From: Favolaschia claudopus
Taxonomy: Eukaryota; Basidiomycota; Agaricomycetes; Agaricales; Mycenaceae
Direction of reading: 5' to 3'
Assembly: GCA_037176885.1 (NCBI GenBank)
Contig: JAWWNJ010000019.1
Location: 1,550,001 to 1,614,000, forward strand
DNA length: 64,000 bases
The position numbers were made by a program, and so were the translations under genes. Below the pieces are notes generated by a model. The model made no database searches. It saw only the letters and a list, made by a program, of their open reading frames with translations, and had not been told where the DNA came from. Within the stretch, counting starts at the first letter, position 1; each line of letters begins with the position of its first letter. This document shows, piece after piece, positions 22,795 through 33,514 of the stretch.

Positions 22795-24184
22795 AAGTCG
22801 GTCTATGAGATCGGGATGAGTTTGGTTGGAGGTTTGGCTTAGAGACTTCTCTTGTAGACTATCACTGTGACGACGATGTTCGCTCTGAAACCGCGTGCCC
22901 GATGCGCCGCCTTTTCAGTAGGAGAGGGAATGCTTACAGTACTTGTGCTTGAGGATTCTCTGCGAACCTTTGAGTCTGCAGAACCCAAGCAGAACCCAGG
23001 AGTAGGTATCCTCTTTGTTTCAAGTTGAAAAGTTCAAGATGATTGGAGCCGCCGAGCCGGCGATGTCCGAATCCCATCAGCTCCCACGATTCGGATAAGG
23101 AAATCGCCACTCTCACCGAGTCACCATTACCATCTGCCGACTCCCACAGAGCAGCGCACGCATTTAGCACCCTCGGGATGGCATCTTCCTTCCTTCAATC
23201 TCCTTCGAGTCACTGTGCTCACTCTGCCCACACTGCCAGCAAGATTCATTCCGATGCATAGGCTGCCAGTGCCACCGACTCCGCCTCCTTGCCCATGTAG
23301 GTTTGAAGCTGCCGGAGAATGAAGTTACCTTGTTCCTCCGACCCCTTTTCCGCTATTCTTCTGCTATTTTGCGTGCAGCAGGGTCGGAACTCACGCCATA
23401 GCGGCTAAAGAACCATTGCCAGACTGCCAGTGTAAGTATGGCCCGGGAGAGTGAGGTGCTGTTTTGTCGTGTTGGCTTATTTTGAACACAATCTCTCAGG
23501 ATTGCGACTTTCGGTGCGCCACCGCCAAGAATGGCCCAGTGAGTCGATGATCATCATCGAGCCGCTTGTCAGTGTAAGTTTACTGTGCAGCTATTTTGAT
23601 CACCTCCTCAGGTACCAATATGCACTCCTCAGGTTTAGTTCTCAATTTCAATCCAGGAAGACAGTTAAACGAATACCTTTTTTTCGACGACCTCTTTTCC
23701 ATATGCACGCTGACAATTGGCAGTGTTGGCTAATAGCAGATGCTTCGAAGTTTGTCGTGTTCCTGAGCTTCCTTTCAGAGATAACGTCTCTGGGAATTCT
23801 TAAATGCTGTTCATCTTGCGGCTCATCAAAGTCGTCTGTTTCGCTCCCGTCCCAGTCCCTTGGTTGGACCTCGAGGCGGACTACCATTCTCATAGACAGC
23901 GGGATCTCGATTCAAAAATCGTTTATCTAGTGGTTCAAATATTTGCTTCCTGCTTTCAAGTCGTCCTTCTGGTAAGCTTCTCTGTGGATGAACAGAATTT
24001 CGTTTCTCACGACGTGTCCTTTGATTCGACTTCATGGCAGTACCAAAATCGTCGTGGTGTGTGTAACTTTCGTGATTACGTGCTGATGCATCATTGCGAT
24101 AGTTGGTTATTTCAAGCCCCTTCCGGAATGTTACACCCACTTATAAGCCACAGGGTATGGATTCGTTGTTGTACCACACATACC
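22795..24184. repeat. duplicated upstream module 1 of the DUF6534 cluster
   Basis: No gene. From about 23020 a block with TTCAAGAT(G/C)ATG then CCGAGCCGGCGATGTCCGAA and ATCAGCTCCCACGA begins. Similar blocks begin at about 26044 and 29166, each roughly 1.0-1.2 kb before a DUF6534 start. 24110-24184 resembles the promoter of the inverted paralogue. Confidence 0.55.
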
Positions 24185-25816
24185 ATGGGCCCCGCTTTAG
24201 CATCCCCGTTGAACTCGGCAAATATTGGTGAATTTCTTTCGGGGGCAAACATCATTCTTGCTCACCCAGCGTATGCAGGCGCCATACAAATCGCCAGTCT
24301 CATCTCCTTCCTCCTCTTCGGAATATTTACAAGTCAAACTTACACATATTTTACTCGCTTTCCGGCGGACTCTCGTGCAATCAAATTTCTGGTGCGCATC
24401 CGAGTCTCGTTACCCCGAAATTTTTCATAAACAATCTGTATCTCAGGTGGGCTTTCTGTGGTAAGTCAAGATCTGTACATTCACCCACTACCTCCACTCA
24501 GTGATTGGTTTGAACAGGATCAATGAAGCAGCGCATGCAGGCAGCCTAGGCCACGCTCTTTATACCTACGCTATCCTCGATTATGGACACCCAGAACTTC
24601 TCGACGATGCAATGCCCAACTCTATGGATGTCAGTCTGCTTATTGGCATCTTCATTGTCGTCTGTGGTAAAGTGACGCTATTGTATCATTCTGCCCTCAT
24701 TCAAATTGGTGTAGTCCAGGGTTTCTTTCAATTTAGAATTCATGCCTTGTACAAGAAACCTTACCTTCCTATCATTTGTGGCGTAATGTCTTTGGGAAGC
24801 TTGACCGCCGGCCTTGTTGTCTTTGTCCACTCGACAGCTGGAGTAGCCCGTAACTCATCGCTTGAAATCGAGATCGGCGATAAACTGTTCCAGAGCTTCT
24901 TTAAACTATTTTGGGCGGTCACCACCACAAATGACTTGACGATCACAGCGGTGTTGCTATTCTTTTTCATTAAACAACGCTCGGACGCTCACCACAGGTG
25001 ATGGATCGAGCGAGAATTTCACAATGTTCACCTTATTGATGCCTTCATCACCTCTAGAACGAGGGCCCTGGTTGATAAGCTAATTGCTGCGACAATAGGT
25101 GCGATCCCTTTTTGTGCTCAAAACTCCATTCATATCATCATATTGCAGAGACTGGGCTCTTGACATGGTACAAATTCTCCATGATTCATAGTGACGGCTT
25201 GATTCAAATTCTTTGTTTCTTCCGGGTAGTGTGGTCGCAATGGCGTGCTTTGGCTCTGTGGGTACTCTCTCAAAAGAGGGCCAGCTGTGAATCTGATCAT
25301 ATGTTTTCGACATAGTTCCTCACGGATTTCACTGACTGTGAGTGTTCCTCAAACCAATTCAATATCTGATCACAGAAATTCGTTTCTCAAGTCAAATGGG
25401 TCGCGATTTTGGTCATACATCCGCATTGTGAGTTCATGGTCACTTTCCTGGTAGTCTACATAATTCACGTGCACTGTCTGGAAATAGTATACTCCATCTC
25501 CGTTATTACCAGGTTAACTTCTCGATTCCTGGCAGCATTTGGTCTGATATTTTGCAGCCTCAACTCCAGAATAACTCTCCGCGCCATGAACGATGCCACC
25601 TTTCAAATATTTTCGACGCAAACCAATCGCATACGCGTCTTGGTATGACCCGCTTTGCCAATCACTCTGACGCTAAAAGCTCTCATATAGAATGAGCCAC
25701 TATCCACGGATGGCGGCGTCCAGATGACAATATCGAAATTTGTTGTTGCGGATCATGACGAGTTCAAGGGCGAAACAGAGACTGGTAAAACGGGCCGAGA
25801 ATACGGAACCACGTAG
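24185..25816 (+). CDS. DUF6534 family polytopic membrane protein (paralogue 2)
   Basis: About 330 residues from 13 exons: MGPALASPLNSANI, intron, GAIQIASLISFLLFGIFTSQ ... SRAIKFL, VGFLW, INEAAHAGSLGHALYTYAIL ... IFIVVC, VQGFFQFRIHALYKKPYLPI ... FFIKQRSDAHHR, TRALVDKLIAATI, ETGLLT, CVVAMACFGSV, FLTDFTD, FKWVAILVIHPH, VYSISVIT, SLNSRITLRAMNDATFQIFS, then NEPLSTDGGVQMTISKFVVA ... REYGTT-TAG. It uses the same splice phases as all other copies here. Near twin of the gene at 785-2405 (also similar in introns and promoter) but opposite in orientation. Function of the family is unknown; an integral membrane location is inferred from the hydrophobic segments. Confidence 0.87.
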
Positions 25817-27316
25817 ACAGTGAAAGGGAATATTGTCCTCACAAGGTGATTTAAATCCGAAATATGTACCAGTTAAGTTGTATGAATAAGTATGTCAGGT
25901 CCGGAGACTCGGAGCTTCAACTTGAAGACGAGAAACTCAAAATCGCGTCGCCCATTTGGCACCTATTACTGACTAACTTATTCATAGAGTTTTCTTACGG
26001 ATCGTTGAATGTACGGATCCGACGGGTAAATATTCACTTAATGAAAAGTTGAAGATCATGCCGGAGCTGCCGTATCGGCGATGTCCGAACCCATCAGGCC
26101 AAGTCCGCACGTTGGCGATGGATACCTTGTCATCTCAACCGCGCGCCCGCGAATTTGACCGTAGTACGGTACAGCGTACCGCTGCGTACGGACTCGAGCT
26201 TGAAAACTACCGTTCATCCCAGTGGATATTTTGATAACCTCTTCCTCCATCGCCATGCGAAGCCCCGGCCGAACCAGCTTGACTCGGTCACCCAAGGCTG
26301 TGCCCACTGCGCTCCAAGAATCAAGATTCAACAGTTCACTGTGGTTTGACCGTGGTGGTAAGGCTACCGTGTCCACGAAACTTGAAGCTTGCTGTCAAAG
26401 CCAGTCAGACCCCCACAACTTTCGTCGCTCTATATTACTTATCCTCTTGCTAGGCTTGTATCCGCTACTGCTTCTGTTGTTTTGTTGTCAGCATGGAGTC
26501 GCTGCTCGGGAATTTAAATTTCGACTCGGATTTGCCCACGTTTCTGAATCCTCCGGGGCTGGATGATCTTGCAGATTTATGAACGAGAATTCGTTCATCT
26601 AGCGATTTCATGAATCTGAAGCTGCGCGTCCCGCGATCGTGTTACTCAACTTCCTCTGCTTATTTTCATGCCCAACACTCACTTCAAGTGGCACAGGTAT
26701 CCACACAGAAAGTGGAGTTTGAGAACAAAGGTTTGTCCATCTAATGATTTCATGTTTCGTGACAGGACCTGCGTCTGAGTCATGGCCCGGGGGTGTCGTG
26801 GAATTGTGGAGAATGAGGTACCAAGTGTTATTTCGCGTGCTGTACTCGTTCTGAAGCAGAAATGTCTCATGAATGCGGTTCTCCCTTCAAGTTTCTCCAC
26901 AGATGACCAGTGAGTTCTATTCAATGATGATCATCGGGCGGCTTGTCTGACTATTTTGAGCTCCGCCTCATCTCAAACCATGGACCCTCACTCCCCTCTG
27001 TGGACACTTTTAATTTGGGGGGCACAATCAGTCAATATTCGCCTTGGCTCTCTTGAGTTGACGACATACTCTACTTGTTTAATTCTTATCCAAGGCGCTT
27101 CAAATCACCGGTCTGGTTGCTTAGGGGAACGAACACTGTTCAAAGCTTCCGCAATCACCGCCAAAGAATCTCTACTGCAGCCGGCTTTGCTTCCTGCGGG
27201 TGCGCATCTTGAGGCATGATTAATTCCCGTTCCGTGCGACGCGGAACATTTCTTACTACTTATACTGGCCCAATACTGGCCCTCTCGTTCTTGTCCTCTG
27301 ATTTCCCGCTAGAGCC
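25817..27316. repeat. duplicated upstream module 2 with a decayed first exon
   Basis: Block at about 26044-26120 (CCGTATCGGCGATGTCCGAA) corresponds to module 1. 26383-26560 closely matches 29480-29650 (AAGCTTGCTGTCARAGCCAG, TCAGCATG..GAGTCGCTGC). 26980-27145 is a relic DUF6534 start (separate entry). No other gene. Confidence 0.55.
26980..27145 (+). pseudogene. relic 5' exons of a DUF6534 gene
   Basis: ATGGACCCTCACTCCCCTCT, TGGACACTTTTAAT and GTCAATATTCG...CTTGAGTTGACGAC, followed by CAAGGCGCTTCAAATC.CCG, match base by base with indels the first exon, first intron and start of exon 2 of the gene at 30128. Frameshifts abolish coding. The functional start of the adjacent gene is at 27317. Confidence 0.7.
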
Positions 27317-28945
27317 ATGGACCCTGCTCCGAAAGCAGATTTATTCAATCCACAGAGCACGATTGGTAAGTGCAATGTGCGTTTCTGCCAATCAAGCAGA
27401 CTCAATGCATTGATTCAAGGCGCATTTCAAATCTCTGCTCTCATCTCATTCGTCTTCTTTGGCATATTGACGTGCCAGACCTACACATATTTTAGTCGCT
27501 TTTCCAAGGATTCGTGGGCAATCAAATTTTTGGTGGGCATGGCAAAATATTTTCTACCGTGAATCTGATCCATGTTCAAGGTTGTGTTTGCATAGTAGGC
27601 CATGGCTAAATGATCCCTAAATTTGTGTCTATAACTGTTATACACAGCGCTAATGAAGTCGGACATGCAATCTGCACGGGGCACGCCATATACACTTACA
27701 CTATTCTTGACTATGGACACCCAGAACGTCTTCTCGATGGCGCAGTACCCAAATCTCTAGGCGCAAGTCTGCTGTTCGGTCTCGCGATCGTATTCTGCGG
27801 TAGCAGTGCCCATGTTCTGAATTGTCTCCCGTCTGATCACATTGATCCAAAGTACAAAGTTGCTTTGCGTATAAAATTTATGCGCTTTACAAGAAACCAT
27901 ACATCCCTGTACCGTGCTTCGCAGCTTCCACCGCCGGTGCCATCTGTGGCCTTGTTCTTTTCGTCAATACAATTCTGATGACAACTCTACGGAGCGGTAT
28001 TCACACGCAGAAATGGCTTCTGACTATATTTTGGGCTCTCACTGCTGTGAACGACCTGGCCATTACAGCTGCCTTGTCATTTTTCTTCATCAAACACCGC
28101 TCTGCCGTTCACAAGAGGTAACACACTGCTTTTAACTTCTCAATCTCCTTGCTGACCATTTTGGCATTTTCTCTCTCGTGTTTAGCACAAAGGTCTTAGT
28201 TGATAGACTTACTGTTTGGACCTTGGGTTTGTTTTGGATGTTTATGAAGGAAATACCAGCTCACGATATTCGTACACAGAGACTGGCCTGCTGACAAGGT
28301 TGGAATTGGTGTTCTCTTTGCAACCCATTTGGTGTTCATTTTCCACCCCGGTAGCATCGTCGCAATGACATGTTTTGCATGTGTATGTGTCTTCGACTCG
28401 GAGTTCGAGGCTCGGAAATTAATTACGTGCACTTCCTACAGTTTACGACAAATCCTGATAATTGTTGGTGCCTCCTCAGATTGCATACTGTACATCAGGA
28501 TATACTGCTGATTGCATTCACAAGTCGTTTGGGTAGCATTTTTTGTCCTTCATCCGCAGTGTAAGCCCATAACATGAATTTTCTATTGATGAATGCGCTC
28601 AAGAAACTCACATTTGAATTACAGTATATTCGATGTCTCTCATGGCAAGGTCAGTGTCTCAGCACGGCAATGTTTTTCGAAGCCAATTTGACTGGGCCAC
28701 TGCTAAGCCTTCACTCTCGTGCAACTCTCCGTGATGCCACCTCTTCGAGTATAAGGTTTCAGGTATGTTTACGAGTATCACGATGTTTGCAGCCAGATTA
28801 ATTTCTTGAATATCTTACTTTTATTTTTCAAACGCACTAGAATGTGCCTTTGAGCCTCGACGGCATACAAATGACAGTCTCAAAAGTAGTTGCTTCAAAT
28901 TTTGGATTGGAGGGTGGGACGGATAATGACAGCCAAGATGTATAA
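27317..28945 (+). CDS. DUF6534 family polytopic membrane protein (paralogue 3)
   Basis: About 320 residues, 13 exons in the family's standard phases: MDPAPKADLFNPQSTI, GAFQISALISFVFFGILTCQ ... WAIKFL, VVFAY, ANEVGHAICTGHAIYTYTIL, VQSCFAYKIYALYKKPYIPV ... FWALTAVNDLAITAALSFFF, TKVLVDRLTVWTL, ETGLLT, SIVAMTCFAC, FTTNPDN, FVWVAFFVLHPQ, LYSMSLMA, SLHSRATLRDATSSSIRFQ, then NVPLSLDGIQMTVSKVVAS ... DSQDV-TAA. One exon junction (VVFA|Y) replaces the usual Trp with Tyr, and one donor is GTTGGT. Otherwise the gene looks intact. Second of three tandem copies on this strand. Confidence 0.84.
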
Positions 28946-30127
28946 CATGACTTGACGTGACACAAACAAAAGTACAGTTCACTACAAGTTCAGTAGTATA
29001 AGTCACATTGTACTTTCGGACTCCGATGCATGGTTTTTGTGAGTTTCGGCGGGCCGCGTGATCTGCCGCGATCTGTCCAATTTCTATGACAACTTAGACC
29101 TGACTCTCACCGTGACGGTGCTGGGGTGGTTTTCGCTTTCTGCGGGTAAGAATTCCCCAGTCCGCGTTGAGAAGTTCAAGATCATGCCGGAACTGCCGAG
29201 CCGGCGATATCCGAATCCCATCAGCTCCCACGACCTGCATCTCTCCCACTGCGCCACGCGGCCGTGTAGTACTATGTAACTCAAGCTCGAGATCCATTCC
29301 AGTGGACACCGTGATAGCCTCTTACTCCAGTGTCACTCGAAGGCCCGAGTCACTGTGCCCACTGCACTGCGAGCAACTCTAACCTCTTGAAGTTGCACAG
29401 ACTCAAACTCGATACCTCGTCAATACCTCGTTAGAGCAACTACAAGATTCGACAGTGAACCGCGGTAGTACTGCCAAATTTTGAAGCTTGCTGTCAGAGC
29501 CAGTCAGACCTCTACAGCTCCGCTGCTCGATATTATTATTTTGCTCTTATTTCCTCTACTGCTTCTCGTGTTTTCTTTTGTCAGCATGTGGAGTCGCTGC
29601 TCGGGAATGCCGACTCGCATTTGTCCACGTTCCTAAATCCTCCAGGATTCCAGGAATCAGACCAGGATGGATGCCTTTGCAGACTTCTGTACGAGAATCT
29701 GTTCATCTAGTGATTCATGAAATCTGAAGCTGCGTGTCCCGCGGTCGTGTCAGCTTCCTCAGCCTATTTCTATGCGAAACACTCACTTCAAGTTGCACAG
29801 GTATCCGCACAGACAGTGGAGTTTGAGAACCATGGTTCGTTCATATAGTGATTCTAAAGCTGTGGAACTTTCAACTAACAATCATTGAAGATTGGTGCAT
29901 AAATTTCGTGAGAGAACCGGTCTCCGAGTCATGGGGTGTCGTGGAATTATGTTGCGTGCACTACTCGTTCTGAAGCCAAATTTCTCATGAATGCGGTTCT
30001 CCTTGTCTCCACGGATGACCCGGTGAATTCTATTTGATGATGATAATCGGGCCACTCGTGAATGCAGCTATTTCGAGCTCCGCCTCAAGTAGCACCCACG
30101 GATATGCTCTCTGCAACCCGCATTACC
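28946..30127. repeat. duplicated upstream module 3
   Basis: 29090-29240 (AAGTTCAAGATCATGCCGGA, GAGCCGGCGATATCCGAATC) matches modules 1 and 2. 29480-30060 matches 26383-26930. It ends with the promoter of paralogue 4. No gene. Confidence 0.55.
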
Positions 30128-31752
30128 ATGAATACCTCCCCCTCTCTGGACACTTTCAATCCAGGGAGCACAATCGGTCAATATTCGTCTTGACTGTCTT
30201 GAGTTGACGACTTACTCTACTTATTCAATCCTTACCAAGGCGCGCTTCAAATCGCCGTTCTGGTTGCTTGCGTACTCTTTGGGATTCTGACGAGTCAAGC
30301 CTACGCGTACTTCAGCCGCTTTCCAGATGACGCGCGAGCAATCAAGTGTTTAGTACGCATCCCCTTTGCCCGATTCATTCCGTGAATTCATAAGTTTACA
30401 AGGTTGCGTTTTTATGGTACACTACGCTAGTCAATCTCGACGATCGGTATTGTTGAATGTTGGGAGCAGGGCGAATGAGCTCGGATATGCGGCATGCAAC
30501 GCACACACCCTTTACACCTATACAATCGTCGACTATGGGCATCCAGAACGACTTCTCGCCGGCGCAGTCCCTAGGTCTCTCAGCGCAAGCTTACTTTTTG
30601 GCGTGATTATTATCGTCTCCGGTAGCTGGACTATTCTCCCTTATTTCGCTCCGTGAACTGACGGTATAACTAGTGCAAGTGTTCTTCGAAATTCGAATCT
30701 ACACGCTGTACAAAAGACTTTACCTCCCTATACTTTGCGGCACAGCGTCCCTGGCCACTCTAATTGTTGGCCTTGTTCTCGTCGTTGATGCACTGTTGGG
30801 GGCATCGATCCAGAGCTATATTTCGACCAAGAAATGGCTTTTGACTACATTCTGGGCTCTCTGCGCAGTGAATGACTTGATAATCACGGCAGCATTACTT
30901 TTCTTTCTCATCAAGCGACGCTCTGAGGTTCAAGAGAGGTGGCTCATTCAAGCGTTTCTTCAGGCTCCTGTTTACTCTTTCTCTGTTCATCTCAGAACAA
31001 AGGCACTTCTTGATAAACTCATCACCTGGGCGATAGGTCATTCGATTCACTTTCCGGTTGGCCACTCGATGCTCACAAATTTTGTCCACAGAGACTGGTT
31101 TGTTAATAAGGTTCGGCCAGCTGCTCAATTGTAAGAAGGCTAAATAATTCGTGTCCAATCACATTAGCATCGTTGCAATGGTGTGCTTTGCCTGTGTATG
31201 TATGTTTACTTGAACTCTATGATTTCGAGATGATTCCATCTTTAGCTCATGGTAAATCCCAATAATTGTGAGCTTATCCGAAAGCACCGTTCCATTCTAG
31301 ACCCTCTAAAGACGCAATTCACATTATATTCAAGTCGTTTGGGTGGCGATTTCCGTTATTGAGCCACGGTGTAAGCCTATCCGCAAATTTAGCGCATCCG
31401 CAATCCTTTTTCAATTTGATCTTCAGTGTACACCATGTCTCTGGTCGCAAGGTAACCAAAACCTATAATTTCAAAGACTTATGAATCTGATTGTTTGAAG
31501 TCTCAACTCAAGGACATCTTTACGCGCCATGAATCAAGCAACAACCTCCCTACAGTTTTCAACGTGGACCAATCGAGTGCGTGTCACTGGATCATTTTCT
31601 TGCGAATACTAATACTTGGTGCAAAGATTGAACTGCCCTCCAACAATGAGATTAGGCTAACAGGTCTGAGTGATCCAGCGGCTGAGGGACTTCAAACTGC
31701 GGGCCCAATGCCAGCAGAGAAAATGAAGTATTCGGCAACAACTTCGCGTTAG
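30128..31752 (+). CDS. DUF6534 family polytopic membrane protein (paralogue 4)
   Basis: About 320 residues, 13 exons: MNTSPSLDTFNPGSTI, GALQIAVLVACVLFGILTSQ, VAFLW, ANELGYAACNAHTLYTYTIV ... GVIIIVS, VQVFFEIRIYTLYKRLYLPI ... TFWALCAVNDLIITAALLFF, TKALLDKLITWAI, ETGLLI, SIVAMVCFAC, LMVNPNN, FVWVAISVIEPR, LYTMSLVA, SLNSRTSLRAMNQATTSLQF ... TNR, then IELPSNNEIRLTGLSDPAAE ... SATTSR-TAG. The last intron is GTGCGT...GCAAAG with a CTAATAC branch point. Third tandem copy; the whole coding path is open. Confidence 0.84.
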
Positions 31753-32114
31753 TAGATGAAAGAGGTTATGGGATGTACTCTTCTACATGAGATGAAATAG
31801 AAAGATCTGTGATATCCAGGCTGCCTGCTCGGCGGCTGAAACTGACTCGGACTGAACGCAACAACTTGACTCGCACAAATGGGTTGCCACTATCAGGTGA
31901 CCGTGTTTTGTCACGTCACCACTGCTGATGGTCAAGATTTGATGGTGTTTTGTCGATCTCTGTTCTGACTCTCACGGCGCTGGGGTCATTTTTGTCGTTT
32001 TCGCTTTCTGTACTTCGAGTTCGGTCTGTCCGGGCGGGGAATCAACTAGAAGCAACAGTATGTGACAAGTTGTGTGATGGCTGGGCTGCTTCTTACTTCA
32101 AGTTTCAAAAACCA
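31753..32114. other. intergenic, F-box gene promoter
   Basis: No gene. 31960-32020 (CTGACTCTCACGGCGCTGGG, TTTTCGCTTTCTG) resembles 29095-29150 in upstream module 3, so part of the duplicated module extends in front of the F-box gene. Confidence 0.45.
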
Positions 32115-33305
32115 ATGAATACCAGCTTTCCGACAAGCGAACTCCCGTCTGAGTTGTGCGACTGCACACGCACCATGCAGAGCGTAGGAGAAGATCGTGC
32201 TTTGATAGCAGAAATTAGAATTCGCCTTCGCGATCTTGAACGCTCCATTCACTCGCTACGTGCTCAAGAAGCGACGGTCCAACAACGGCTTGACTCCTAC
32301 AAATATCCCGTCCTTACATTGCCTAACGAGATCACCTCCGAAATCTTTATCCACTTTCTGCCTCCATATCCGGAATGCGCTCCTATCGTCGGCCCTCTTT
32401 CCCCGACGTCTCTCACTCATATTTGCCGCAAATGGCGGGCAATTGCGCTCACAACTCCCGCTCTTTGGAGTACACTGGGGCTCAGTGCTTTGAGTAGCCC
32501 ATTACTCAGTCAACTCAACTTCGAAGGGCGGAGCACGATCATCAATACGTGGCTGCGTAGATCCGGCTGCAGCCCTCTCTCTATTGAAATCGACCAATAC
32601 TGGCCTGCAGCGAGCTACTGTCCATCGGAGGCAGTACTGGCAGTGATTCCGCTTTTCCGACGTTGGGAACACCTCAAGCTCACCCTTGGCGGCGAATTCT
32701 TCCCCGAAATCGACGGCACCGTGCCTTTACTTCAGTCACTGCATCTAGCGTTGACCTCCGAAACTGCGAATTCGGCCCCATTTGCATCATGTTATATGCC
32801 GAAACTGCGCTCTGTGCTCCTCACATATCCATTTTCGTTGGATGCGCATCTTCCCTGGGACCAGTTGACCTCGCTCGGCCTTCACGACATGGAGCTCATA
32901 CCATGTGTGACGATATTGCGTCAAGCCGTGCGGCTGGAGCACTGCTCTTTGGCGTTCTGGGATGATGTGGATGTGGTTTACACCGATCCGAATATTTTTC
33001 TTCCGTGCTTGGCGACTCTCGATATGAAGTCAGCGAGGCAGGTATCTGGATTTCACGCTGCCCTCATTGTTCCTGCTCTACGCCAACTCGAAATTCCGGA
33101 GCTGTGGCTGGAACCGGACCCGATCGAGTCACTCAAATCGTTTATAACGAAATCGGGATGCAAATTGGAAGGGTTATGCATTGGCCGCACCTCTGTCGGG
33201 AATATACTCGTGCTCGAGGATTCGTACGAGGATGCCTTTCCTGACATTCCTCATGTATGTGTGGAGTTTATCGATTATGGCGCCCAGTCGGACAATAATG
33301 AGTGA
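32115..33305 (+). CDS. F-box protein with LRR-like region
   Basis: Substrate adaptor candidate for an SCF ubiquitin ligase. Single exon, about 396 residues. The N-terminus has a coiled-coil stretch (LIAEIRIRLRDLERSIHSLR), then the F-box core LPNEITSEIFIHFLPPYPEC ... LTHICRKWRAIALTTPALWS with the conserved CRxWRxIAxxTPxLWS ending usual in agaricomycete F-box-like proteins. Degenerate leucine-rich segments follow (LFRRWEHLKLTLGG, LLQSLHLALT, LRSVLLTYPF). The frame is open upstream to 31950, but ATG 32115 gives the usual distance to the F-box. It is embedded among DUF6534 genes. The substrate is unknown. Confidence 0.85.
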   Translation: MNTSFPTSELPSELCDCTRTMQSVGEDRALIAEIRIRLRDLERSIHSLRAQEATVQQRLDSYKYPVLTLPNEITSEIFIHFLPPYPECAPIVGPLSPTSLTHICRKWRAIALTTPALWSTLGLSALSSPLLSQLNFEGRSTIINTWLRRSGCSPLSIEIDQYWPAASYCPSEAVLAVIPLFRRWEHLKLTLGGEFFPEIDGTVPLLQSLHLALTSETANSAPFASCYMPKLRSVLLTYPFSLDAHLPWDQLTSLGLHDMELIPCVTILRQAVRLEHCSLAFWDDVDVVYTDPNIFLPCLATLDMKSARQVSGFHAALIVPALRQLEIPELWLEPDPIESLKSFITKSGCKLEGLCIGRTSVGNILVLEDSYEDAFPDIPHVCVEFIDYGAQSDNNE

Positions 33306-33514
33306 AGCGCTGACACAGGGGACAAAAATTGCGTACGTTTGAAGTATCGGGTTCTCAACTTTTTCAGCAACTCACATTTCTTTTAACAGTCATTCGTGAA
33401 GACTTTGGACCGAGCTCGGGGCCCATCAAGGGTAAGAGGATCGGCATCCAATTACAATGTACGTAGACACAAAATGCGAATGGTACCTGTTTGATACATA
33501 CAATCCGAGCTCGT

